Assembly (NCBI GenBank): GCA_030674185.1
Contig: CM060307.1
Span: forward strand, 49,730,383-49,794,382
Length of the DNA: 64,000 bases
Origin: Monoplex corrugatus
Taxonomy: Eukaryota; Mollusca; Gastropoda; Littorinimorpha; Ranellidae
Direction of reading: 5' to 3'
Below, in pieces: positions 41,911 to 51,671 of the stretch. Below the pieces are notes generated by a model. That model did no database searches and was not told the DNA's origin. It saw only the letters and a list, made by a program, of their open reading frames with translations. Position numbers and translations under genes: made by a program. Within the stretch, counting starts at the first letter, position 1; every line of letters begins with the position of its first letter.

Positions 41911-42195
41911 ATTTAGAGAGAGAAACAGACAGGCAGGGCAGAGATAGACAGAGACACTCAGAGAGATACAGACAGACAGACAGAAGAGAAAGAGAGACAG
42001 AGACACAGAGAGACACAGAGACAGAGAGAAAGAGACAGACAAACAGAAGAAAGAGAGAAGAGAGACAGAAAGACAGACAGACAGACAGAGACAGGCAGAG
42101 ACAGAGAGAGATATATAGACATACAGAAAGAGAGAGAGAGAGAGTGAGGAGAGAAGAGAGAGAGAGAGAGATGAGAGAGAGAGAGAAGAGAGATA
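41730..42195. repeat. (GA)n/(GACA)n polypurine tract
   Basis: GAGA and GACA blocks. The minus-strand Ser/Leu/Val/Cys ORFs of 248 and 223 codons come from this and the adjacent AAAAC tract. Confidence 0.95.
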
Positions 42196-42232
42196 GTGAA
42201 GAAACAATTAAAAACAAAAAGTAAAACTACAG

Positions 42233-42314
42233 AGCTGACGTCAGCATGTGTAGCCAGAGAATCAATAAATCAAGCAGAGAAAAAAAAGTAAGACATGTAA
42301 TGCTGACGTCTGCA
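42233..42314. promoter_or_regulatory. Pair of CRE-type Maf recognition-like palindromes
   Basis: AGCTGACGTCAGCA (42233-42246) and TGCTGACGTCTGCA (42301-42314) each match the CRE-type MARE consensus TGCTGACGTCAGCA at 13 of 14 positions, 68 bp apart. Function is inferred from the motif only. Confidence 0.35.
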
Positions 42315-42319
42315 TACAG

Positions 42320-42332
42320 CAAATCAATCAAT

Positions 42333-42363
<31 letters not shown>

Positions 42364-42485
42364 AATCATCAGTCATCATCAATCAGTCAGATCATCAATC
42401 AATCAATCAATCAATCAATCATCAGTCAGTCAATCAATCAATCAATCAATCGATCGATCATCGATCAATCGATCAATCAATCGGT
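42320..42485. repeat. (AATC)n tract
   Basis: AATC/AGTC/GATC units with ATC interruptions. Confidence 0.9.
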
Positions 42486-42493
42486 CAGTCTCC

Positions 42494-45400
42494 CCCAAGG
42501 CGATGCCAGGGGCTCTTTTAGTATAAATAGTATCCCCACCTTCTGGGAATTCTGTGCTAGAAATTTCCTCTTTTCTGTCACTCTGTTTCTTTCTTCCTCC
42601 TGTGTTTTCTGTCATTTCTTCCTATCATTTTGCTGCCTTACTGGTCACATTATCTGTATGTGTTCGACAAAGTCTTACTACTTTCTCTCAGGATTGAAAA
42701 TTGGGTACATGTATTAAGTGCATTTATGGCTCTAGGGAGGTGAGATATGCGGAAGCAATTTTTAGGTAATTCATGCCAGTTTTTATATATGTTTTGGTAT
42801 CTTTAGGTATGTTTAAATTTGTATTTAGGTGTGTTTTTTTTTAATCCCCAATGTGATAACCTGAACAGAGTGATCAACACCAGGACATGTCCTTAGATTA
42901 TATGCTCGAATGCATTGATATGTGTACTTTATTTTCTTTTCTTTTTTTATTTACCTGTTGAAGTTTTGTATTTTTTGAATCGGTTATAGCCCTGATATGG
43001 CTCTACGCAGTCGGCTGGGCTTTAAACAACAACAATAACAGTGACAAGTCAGTCAGTCAATCAAATTTAATCCCCAAATTTGACGTAGGCTAATAACCAT
43101 AACAAGAAACACAGTGTCGTTTCCACACGTACCCCTCAAACCTACACCTATGTTCCATATATCACAGCACACTTCATACTTTTCCTGCCTTGGCTCAACA
43201 CAAAACAAACCAGGCGACAAGCTCAATATTAGCTCTCCTACCCTTCTGGGCCACTGAAGGAAATGAAGTAGCGCATAAGATGGGGCAGGATACATGGTGG
43301 GGTACGTAGAGGTACCCGTACCAATGTGGGACAGAGACGGCGGATGTTGTCGAGTTTATGAGCAAACTGTGTATTTTGGTGTGGGTGCTTTCTGACTGGG
43401 TTCGGGATTTTCGATTTTATGCAAAAAGGATTCATCGAATTCAGGCAAATCCTTCTCAGCTCCGCTCAATCTCTAATCTGTTTATGTGGCAGACTTCTTA
43501 TGCCTCGTGAAGCCTTTCCGCAGAAAGCAAGCTCCAGTGAAAGCATTCCCATGGCCATGCATCCAGTGTCACAGAATTCCCGAGGGGATGCTGGGGGTTC
43601 TTTGCAGTATAAATGGTATCTACACCTTCACTCTTTCTGCTTATTTCTTCCTTCTTTGCTTTCTATCAATTTTTTCCTATCATTTTCTGCCTTGCTGATC
43701 CATTCACCTGTATGTGTTTGATAAAGTCTTAGATACTTTCTCTTAGGATTGGTAAATGGGTACACATATTAAGTGCATTTTTGGCTCTACGGGGGAGATA
43801 TGCGGAAGCAATTTTAGGTAATTTATGCCCGTTTTTGTATATGCTTTGGAGTCCTTAGGTGTGCTTAAATTTGTATTCAGGTGTGTTTTTTTAAATCCCC
43901 TGTGCGATGAATTGGACGGAGTTGTCAACGCCAGGGATATATCCTTAGATTATGTGCATGAATGCGTTGATATGTGTACTTAATTCTCTTTTCGTTTTTT
44001 TTCCTGTTGAAGTTTTGTATGTTTTGAAACGGTTATAGCCCTGATATGGCTCTACGCAGTCGGCTGGGCTTTAAAAACAACAATAACAGTGACAAGTCAG
44101 TCAGTCAATCAAATTTAATCCCCAAATTTGACGTAGGCTAATAACCATAACAAGAAACACAGTGTCGTTTCCACACGTACCCTCAAACCTAGCACCTATG
44201 TTCCATATATCACAGCACACTTCATACTTTCCTGCCTTGGCTCAACACAAAAAAACCAGGCGACAAGCTCAATATTAGCTCTCCTACCCTTCTGGGCCAC
44301 TGAAGGAAATGAAGTAGCGCATAAGATTGGGCAGGGTACATGGTGGGGTACGTAGAGGTACCCGTACCAATGTGGGACAGAGACACGGATGTTGTCGAGT
44401 TTATGAGCAAACTGTGTATTTTGGTGTGGGTGCTATCTGACTGGGTTCGAGATTTTCGATTTTATGCAAAAAGGATTCATCGAATCGGGCAAATCCTTCT
44501 GCGCTCCTCTCAATCTGTCGTCTGTTTATGTGGCATACTTGTTTTGCCTGCTGTACAGTGTACAGCAAGCTCCTTTAAAGGCAATCTTATGGCGAGCATC
44601 CATACATGCTTCCAATGTCACAGAGTTCCCCGAGGGGATGGCAGGGGCTCTTTTAGTATGAATAGTATCCCCGCCTTCTGGAAATTCTGTGCTAGAAATT
44701 TCCTCTTTTCTGTCACTCTCTTTGTTTCTTTCTTTCTTCCTTGCTTTCTGTCATTTGTTCTTATCGTTTTCTGCCCTCCTGGTCCATTCACCTGTATGTG
44801 TTCGATAAAGTCTTGCGTACTTTCTCTTAGCATTGATAATTGAGATATATTAAGTGCATATTTGGCTGTAGGGAAATGATATATGAGGAAGCAATTCTAG
44901 GTAACTTATGCCCGTTTTCTTATATGTTTTAGTGTCCTTAGTAATGCCTGTATTTGTATTCAGGTATGTTTTTTAAATCCCCTGTGTGATAAATTGGACA
45001 GAGTGGTCAACGCCAGGGGCATCTTCTGAGATTATGTGCGCGAATGCATTGATATGTGTACTTTTTTTTATTTTTTAGACTCATTGCACTCAAGAAGGTA
45101 ACTATTGTGTTCACGTTTTTTTTTCGTCCCATTTTCTACACAACTTTAATGACGACAGAAGTTGGAACAGTTTCTACAATGCGATGATGATGACGTCGAT
45201 GAGGATGATAATCATGATAATATGGAGTTCCATCTAGGATTGAGACTGCCTGACAGGGCTGTACTGCACACTTACTGTCATAATATATCCTGTCGTCTAC
45301 CAGGCCCGAGAGATACAGACACATGCATTGCTGATCAAAAGATTTGAGCGACCCCTCAATAACCCATCCCTGAAGTGGATGAGGCTCGACTGTGAGGTCC

Positions 45401-45683
45401 CTGTCTTCCCAATGAGCCCATAGCACGCCCAACTCTGGGTAGGAGCCTGTTAGAGGGGGAAAATCCCACAATTATTATTTTTGAAGGGACTGATGAGGAT
45501 TCGAACCCACAACCTTCCAGTCGGTAGTCCGTTGCACTAACCACTACATCACGGTGACTGGTATTGATATGTGTACTTAATTTCCTTTTTTCCCCCCTTC
45601 CTGTTAAAATACAGTGTATGTTTAGAAATGGTTATAGCCCTGATATAGCTCTACGCAGTCGGCTGGGTTTAAACAAAGATAAC
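42494..45683 (+). mobile_element. Tandem array of REP-C, ~1050-bp period
   Basis: REP-C bodies at 42494-43040, 43575-44090 and 44630-45063 (continued at 45563-45683) alternate with a shared intervening segment at 43041-43575 and 44091-44630. Both spacers start GTGACAAGTCAGTCAGTC and contain AGTAGCGCATAAGAT.GGGC. The repeat period is therefore about 1050 bp. The intervening segment may be the true 5' part of REP-C, since part of it (GAAAGCAAGCT) recurs alone at 45740. Confidence 0.8.
45064..45562 (-). mobile_element. Full-length SINE-A nested in REP-C, 16-bp TSD
   Basis: ATTGATATGTGTACTT is present at 45048-45063 and again at 45563-45578. On the minus strand the element starts CCGTGATGTAGTGGTTAGTG (box A-like), then GTTGTGGGTTCGAATCC (box B), the body blocks shared with 49.8 kb, and an A-rich tail (T-rich at the plus-strand left edge). 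It splits the third REP-C body. Confidence 0.92.
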
Positions 45684-45721
45684 AATAACAATTACAATAA
45701 CAATAACAATAACAATGACAA

Positions 45722-45830
45722 TATCCCTGCAGAAGCCATTCCGCGGAAAGCAAGCTTCTGTGAAGGCAATCCCATGGCTGGCTTATTACATACACGCATC
45801 CAATGTTGCAGAGACTGCTTTTCCCGCATA
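45722..45830 (+). mobile_element. REP-C 5' segment fragment
   Basis: CAGAAGCCATTCCGCGGAAA and GCAAGCTTCTGTGAAGGCAA, then ACACGCATCCAATGTTGCAG, match the segment before the REP-C body at 43500-43575 and 44540-44625. Confidence 0.7.
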
Positions 45831-45929
45831 TGCCTTACCAGCCAAGCCGACGCTGCTCTACAGGTGTCAACTCGACTCGACACGACACAACGGCGCATCA
45901 TCCATAGTCGACGCCGACTGACAGAGGCC

Positions 45930-46150
45930 TACTCTTATAGGACATTTTATGAGGAAAGGGGAATTAGACCACCTGGCCACAACAGGAAAGCTGGAGGGAA
46001 AGAGAACACCAGGTAGACCCAGGGAAAAAATACTGGACGGACATGCAGGGTGGCTGAAGACAGAGAAGGTGGGAGATGTACTTGCAGCGACAGGGGATAG
46101 ATTCGTATGGATGGCCATGATCGTCAACGCCATGCGGCAGGACACATGAA
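45930..46150 (+). mobile_element. LINE-E 3' terminal fragment
   Basis: Reads GHFMRKGELDHLATTGKLEG, KRTPGRPREKILDGHAGWLK, TEKVGDVLAATGDRF and MIVNAMRQDT-stop at 46148. The (TGA)n tail is absent, because the sequence passes directly into LINE-G. Confidence 0.85.
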
Positions 46151-47140
46151 AACAAACTGTTCTCATCAATGGCACTTACTCTCAACCTGCATACCTGACC
46201 TGTGGTGTTCCACAAGGATCTGTCCTTGGCCCTGTTCTTTTCACTCTTTATACCTCCCCCTGTCCACCATCATCAACTCCCACTCTCTAAAACACCACTT
46301 CTATGCTGATGACACCCAACTTCAAGACAGTGACTCACCTGATAATATACAGCGCCTGTTGACTCGCACCACTGAGTGTTACTCGGACATTAAGAACTGG
46401 ATGACACACAATAGACTTCAGCTTAATGACGACAAGACAGAAGCTATCCTCATTGGCACCCGTCAGAAACTTTCCCAGCTGCCTCCTCTTTCTCTCCCAT
46501 TATGTAACATATCAGTCCCAATTTCTGATTCAGCTAAAAACCTTGGTGTCTGCATTGACTCTACCCTGTCCATGAACAGCTTTGTTTCTCAAACTGCCAG
46601 ATCTTGCTACTATCATCTCCATCGTATAAGCCTGATCAGGAAGTATCTCTCTGTCGAAACAACTGCAAAACTCGTTCTCTCCTTCATAATGTCTCGCATT
46701 GACTATTGCAATTCACTCCTGTCTGGTCTTCCTGCCTCCACCATTCACATCCTACAGCGCATTCAAAGCAATGCTGTACGCCTTGTACTCAAAAAGAAAA
46801 AAACTGACCACAGATCTCCTCTCCTGGCACAACTTCACTGGCTCCCTGTATCAAAGCGCATACAGTACAAACTAGACACCATGTGCTACAAAAGTCTGAA
46901 TAACGCAGCCCCCGATTACCTGTCAAGCCTACTTGATATCTATGTTCCCTCACGTACCCTCCGCTCTGCCTCCGATCCTCTGACTTTTCGCTTTCCACGC
47001 ACTAAGCTCAATACCTATGGTCCACGAGCCTTCTCTGTTTCTGGTCCACTCTCCTGGAACAAACTTCCTCTCTCAGTCCGTCAGCAACCTTCTTTTGCCT
47101 CCTTCAAGTCCGCTCTCAAAACTCACCTTTTCTCCTCTGC
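46148..47140 (+). mobile_element. LINE-G (L2/CR1-like) reverse-transcriptase C-terminal half
   Basis: Encodes the RT of a non-LTR retrotransposon. [13 protein letters not shown] lies at 46203-46240 in one frame. After a frameshift at about 46250-46265, a 345-codon frame gives FYADDTQL (catalytic YADD, about 46302-46313), WMTHNRLQLNDDKTE, the RIDYCNSLLSGLP and HWLPVSKRIQYKL blocks, and ends FASFKSALKTHLFSSA at 47142. The N-terminal endonuclease and RT fingers are absent (5' truncation). The frameshift makes it non-functional. The ORF's upstream ATG belongs to the LINE-E fragment, not to this element. Confidence 0.9.
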
Positions 47141-47302
47141 ATAAAATCCTAACCTCACTCAACCCCCCTCTGCAGCCTGTCTCCGTTCGGAGGGGAATCA
47201 CTTTGTTTTAATATATAATTGTATATGATGTGCTCTCTGTGGTTTTCCATTGATTTTATTCTTGCTTTTATTGCTTTTATTCTTTCTCCCCATTTGTGGC
47301 CA

Positions 47303-47391
<89 letters not shown>

Positions 47392-47790
47392 TGCGTGTGT
47401 GTGTGCGTGCGTGCGTGTGTGCGTGTGTGTCTTTTCGGCGCTTGGATTTGATTTTGTCGAGATTTTGCGCTATATAAATATTGTAATTATTATGTATGCA
47501 TGTGCGTACGTATGTATGTATGTATGTATGTATGTATGTATGTATGTATGTATGTATGTATGTATGTATGTATGTATGTATGTATACGCTTAGATTTATG
47601 TATGTATGTATGTATGCATGTATACGCTCAGCTTAGATTTATGTATGTAAGTATGTATGCATGTATGTATGCATGTATACGCTCATATGTATGTAGGTAT
47701 GTATGCATGTATACGCTCAGCGCTTAGATTTGATTTTATCAAGATTTTGCGCTATATAAATAAAATATATTATTATTATTATTATGATGA
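47141..47790 (+). mobile_element. LINE-G 3'UTR with (GT)n and (GTAT)n expansions and a duplicated terminus
   Basis: A (GT)n of about 60 units sits at 47304-47432 and (GTAT)n at 47506-47584. The terminal phrase GATTTTGCGCTATATAAATA occurs at 47460 and again near 47743. The second ends in (ATT)n then (GAT)n, which looks like the genuine 3' terminus. Confidence 0.8.
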
Positions 47791-47938
47791 TGATGATGAC
47801 TCTTAAACTCTTATGCCTAGGAAAAAATCATATCCACTGGGTTGGTTTTGAGACGGAAAGGGGATACGGAACATTAGGACCTATGCAGCGCAAAACGACG
47901 CCAGAATGACTGGATCATTAATTAATTTAACTCTTTGA

Positions 47939-48092
47939 TTCCCGGATCCCGCATCCTGTCCACCAGCATCTTGTATTGTGAACCATTCTAGCAGAGCAAA
48001 AATGTAACCTTTTGACTACCTCACCCTATCCACCAGCTTCCAGGGTTAAATTTTTGCAGTTGGTGAATAGGGTGCGGGAGTCAAAGGGTTAA
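47939..48092. mobile_element. FB1 foldback MITE (inner right arm lost)
   Basis: TTTAACTCTTTGATTCC, CACCAGCATCTTGTATTG, inner CCTTTTGACTACCTCACCC, then directly TTTTTGCAGTTGGTGAATAG and GAGTCAAAGGGTTAA. Confidence 0.8.
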
Positions 48093-48348
48093 AAAGGGCA
48101 GCAAAAAGGTAAGATTTTATGAGGTGGGTTAGGTTTGAACTCAGAATATCAGATCATGAGTTCATGGCTCTGTCTCAAGAGCCATCCAGCCAGCCTGTTG
48201 AAAGTTGGCTAGGCGAAAATGTCCTCAAAGACATTACAGGATGCGACATATAAAAAATCATCAGAAAGTGATTTCTCAAGTTAGCAGGGCCCAATTTATC
48301 AACATCTCAGTAAACACACAAAGGAAGCAAAGCTAACTATGACAGATT
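48093..48348. other. Probable SINE remnant with tRNA-like sequence
   Basis: 48120-48200 has GGGTTAGGTTTGAACTC and, inverted, GGCTCTTGAGACAGAGCC, reminiscent of SINE heads. Too degraded to assign. Confidence 0.35.
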
Positions 48349-48538
48349 AACCCTTTGATTCCTGAGTCTTGTTCATCAATATCTTGTATTATCAACCATG
48401 CTATCAAAGCAAAAACTTAACCCTTAAACTCCCTCACCCTATCCACAACTTCCTGCAGGAAACTGGTGGATAGGGTGAGGGAGTCAGAAGGTTAAGTTTT
48501 TGCAGTTGGTGGATAAGGTACAGGAGTCGAAAGTTTAA
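48349..48538. mobile_element. FB1 foldback MITE, canonical copy
   Basis: TTAACCCTTTGATTCC, ATCTTGTATTATCAACCATG, TTAACCCTTAAACTCCC, inner apex AACTTCCTGCAGGAAACTGG, AGAAGGTTAA, then TTTTTGCAGTTGGTGG to AAGTTTAA. Confidence 0.85.
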
Positions 48539-48559
48539 AGATTATCAAAGGGTGTTTTT

Positions 48560-48790
48560 TCAAGTTACTAGGGCATAACTTACAAACATATCTATACGCA
48601 CACAACTAAAGCAAGGCTGAAGGCTGACCCATTTGTCTTCTGGACTGCGCATGCTCCAGATCCCAAGGCAGATGAAAATCGTGACCAGCAGGGCATTCGC
48701 CCGGCAGCCCTGGTATGAAACACTGGAGAGATAGGTTGACTTCCCAGGTCCCTCCTCTTGAAGGCATTTCACACTCCGTCTTTGGGAAGC
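48560..48790 (+). mobile_element. SINE-B first-body-module fragment
   Basis: TGTCTTCTGGACTGCGCATG, GATCCCAAGGCAGATGAAAA, CAGCAGGGCATTCGCCCGGC and GATAGGTTGACTTCCCAGGT match the 20850 and 58370 copies. It stops before the second module. Confidence 0.75.
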
Positions 48791-48952
48791 TAAGGCAAAA
48801 AACTTGGCAGAAATACAGGGATAATGATCAGGAAGGCAGAAATAAGAAAAAAATCATGTGAGGAACAAAAATAAAAGCATGACAGGAAAGAGTAACCCCT
48901 GTGTAAAAGCAAACTAGACAGCTCCTGTGGTTCTAAAACAGGAGCGGAGCTT

Positions 48953-49680
48953 AACCCTTTGACTTCTGCACCATGTCCATCAGCATCCTGCATTGTCAAC
49001 CATGCTAGCAAAGCAAAAACTTTATATCCTTTGATTCCCTCACCCTGTCCACCAGCTTGCTCTTCTTTTTATTCCTCATATGACTATTCTTATTGCTGCC
49101 CTGAAGATCATCATCATCATCATCAAGTGCCTTGCCACATGGCGTTGGCGATCATGGCCCTCCATATGTATCTGTCCCTTGTTGCTGCAAGCACATCTTC
49201 CACCCTCTCTGTCCAATATTTTTTCCCTGGGTCTAGACCTGATGCTCTCTTCCCCTCCAGCTTTCCCTGAAGATCAGTCGCCTTTATTTCTTCCAAATTC
49301 TCTCCTTAGCTCCCCAAAGACAGACTATAACTACTTTTAAGGCAGGTACAGAACGATCAACGGTGTCCAATTGCTAAGTGGTTAAGACAACCGTCGTAAA
49401 GGTGACTTGAGACGTCTGGCTACCTTGGATGTGGTGGATATTTTTCTATAAAAAAAATGACGATAGCAGAAGGGTATTCAAAATTCATGACCTGGATGCA
49501 GCCTGGTCCCTTCAGAGTGTAAGAGTTAAAGGCCGAAACAGTTGCTTGACGGGGTCTTCTCCTCTGCGGACCTTCTGCTGTCCGGCTTTTTTTCTGCAGG
49601 AAGCTGGTGGATAAGGTGAACAAGTCAAAGGATTAAGTTTTTGCTGTTGGTGGATGGGGTACAAGTGTCAAAAGGGTTAA
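48953..49680. mobile_element. FB1 copy split at its hairpin apex by ~530 bp
   Basis: The left half, TTAACCCTTTGACTTC to CACCCTGTCCACCAGCTT (48951-49066), and the right half, GCAGGAAGCTGGTGGATAAG to CAAAAGGGTTAA (49597-49680), together form one element. The break is at or beside the palindrome centre. The intervening DNA includes a LINE-E fragment. Confidence 0.75.
49097..49275 (-). mobile_element. LINE-E 3' fragment inside the split FB1
   Basis: (ATC)n, then AGTGCCTTGCCACATGGCG, GATCATGGCCCTCCATATG and TCCCTGGGTCTAGACCTGATG, the reverse complement of the LINE-E end, with an internal deletion. Confidence 0.8.
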
Positions 49681-49749
49681 TTTCTGCAGCCACACTACCT
49701 CACTGCGGTGAGGACTGGAGACTGCAGGCACAAAGTTCTTATCCAGCTT

Positions 49750-50256
49750 ACCAGTCTCCGTGATGTAGTGGTTAGCGCAACGGACTACCGACTGGAAGGT
49801 TGTGGGTTCGAATCCCCATCATTCCCTCCAAAAATCATAGTGATATTTTTTCTCTCTAACCGGCTCCTACCCAGAGTTAGGCGTGCTGTGGGCTCACTGG
49901 GAAGACTGGGACCACACAATCGAATATCATCCACATCATGGATGCGTCCTTGATGGTGTTGCTCAAATCTTCTGACCAGCACCGTAGGCGTCTGTATCTC
50001 TCAAGCCTGGTTGATGCCAGGCTATATTATGATAGTCAGCGTAGAGTACAGCTTTGTCACGCAGTCTCAATCCTAGATGGAACTCCATAGCATCATGATT
50101 ATCATCCTCATCGACACCATCATCATCGCATTGTAAAAACAAAATGTGCCAGCTTTTGCAGCCATTCAGGTGGCGTAGAAAATGGGATGAAAAAAAAAAG
50201 AAAGGAAAGGTGAACACGAAGATTACCTCCTTGAGTGCCATGATCCTTAAAAAAAT
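49750..50256 (+). mobile_element. Full-length SINE-A, 16-bp TSD
   Basis: AGTTCTTATCCAGCTT (49734-49749) and AGTTCTTATCCACCTT (50257-50272) flank it with one mismatch. Head TCCGTGATGTAGTGGTTAGC, box B GTGGGTTCGAATCCCC, body GGCTCCTACCCAGAGTTAGG...CAATCCTAGATGGAACTCC, tail CTTAAAAAAAT. It derives from a tRNA gene by box spacing and sequence. It encodes no protein. Confidence 0.92.
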
Positions 50257-50459
50257 AGTTCTTATCCACCTTGATACGAGCTATGCAATCAGACTGGAAG
50301 ATGGCAGATCTATGTCTACGCCAATCACACCTCCAAGTGAATAAAGACATAAATAGACGATTCAACAGAGGGTCAAACATATACATTATCCCAATGAATC
50401 AGTAACGGTTCATAACATACGATCGTGTAGTTTCCCACGCTGTTATAGAGACTCTAATA

Positions 50460-50955
50460 TCTTCAACTCACACCACGCAACTGCGAGAGGAGGGGAGGGG
50501 GGCAGGGGGAGGGGGGGAGGGAGGGTTAGGAGAGGTGAGGACGAAAAGGGAGGAAAGAAAGGTTGGCGGGGGAAGACGGGAGGGAGCTGGACGACTGAAG
50601 CCCAGGAACGAACAAGTTTTCTTTTTTTTTGCTCTGGCACTAATTACTCGCTCCCTCTCGCAAACAAAAAGCCTGCCGACGTTAGACGCTGGGCCAAAAC
50701 TTAAAGGCAAACACTGCAAGCGTGTAATACAGTTTGTACGCTCTTCCTGTGGCCAGCTCGCCGCACAAAAGAGACAGGGGCGAAAAGTGGCGGACCCCAC
50801 ACGGCAAGAGCTGGGCAGAATCGCCACGGTGTCGCCAGTTCTGTGGGCAATACAGATGATTGTCCAGCCCGCTACAATGTTGCCGGACTGTGTGTGGTCC
50901 GGTGGTACAAAGTTTACTTCCGATTTGGCCTTGTATGACGGCTAGCCAGCTAGCG
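50460..50955. other. GC-rich unique block with a 136-codon ORF
   Basis: A G-rich run (50485-50560) precedes basic-residue-rich reading frames on both strands (plus 50535-50945, minus 50468-50827). Neither shows a known domain, splice signals or a strong start context. Likely non-coding. Confidence 0.3.
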
Positions 50956-51227
50956 CCACCTCACAGTCACCATGTCCTTCATATTCTTTACAGCTCCGTT
51001 TGACCATTATATATATATATATGTATATTGTGTCTTTAGTTTATTGATCGTTTATGTAGGGTGGTATGTATGGAACCACGTTGATCACTCTGAACAACTA
51101 AATGCGTGTGTTACAGTGTTCAAATCGTTTTCTTGTTTGTGCGTTTGGTTGTTTCTTTTTCACTTACGCTAAAAAGAGGGGGGAATATTCTTATTTTTAT
51201 TACCGTTATTACTTATGTGTAAACAGA

Positions 51228-51266
<39 letters not shown>

Positions 51267-51453
51267 AATGGTGATGATGATGATTTTGATAATCATACTT
51301 ATTATTTAATAATAATATAATAATATTGTTATTATCATTATTGTTGTTATTGTCGTTGTTGTTATTACTGTGATCATCATCGTCGTCATCATCATCATCA
51401 TCGTCATCATCATCGTCATTGATGTTATTATTGTTATTGTTTTTGTTATTGTT

Positions 51454-51508
<55 letters not shown>

Positions 51509-51535
51509 CCACCATCATCATCATCATCATCATCA
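51228..51535. repeat. (GAT)n, (ATT)n and (ATC)n trinucleotide tracts
   Basis: GAT units 51229-51285, ATT/GTT units to about 51370, ATC/GTC units to 51535. Unlike most ATC tracts in this window, no LINE-E end adjoins it. Confidence 0.95.
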
Positions 51536-51671
51536 GTATAAGCCACTATTCTTTTATGGCGCTATATTCTAAATTCATTAGGATCATTGTATATTATTAC
51601 ACATAGTCAGACGTTTCTGTGGAGCACGGAGAACTCAAGCTGTTAGGCGAGCTGACCGCACTCTGTTGATG

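Noticed and set aside
41471..42217. 248-codon minus ORF resembling a membrane protein (Leu/Ser/Val/Phe)
   Set aside because: Translation of AAAAC and GACA simple repeats.
46107..47144. A functional reverse-transcriptase gene starting at 46107
   Set aside because: The ATG and first residues belong to the adjacent LINE-E fragment, the RT is 5'-truncated, and the GVPQGS motif is in a different frame from YADD.
49757..49830. Genuine tRNA gene
   Set aside because: Box A and box B are present, but there is no acceptor-stem pairing and the sequence continues into a SINE body with a TSD. Same for 45500, 35780, 27690 and 54300.
50468..50945. ORFs of 119-136 codons in a GC-rich block as a gene
   Set aside because: G/C-run composition explains them. 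No domain, no splice or start support, and both strands are equally open.
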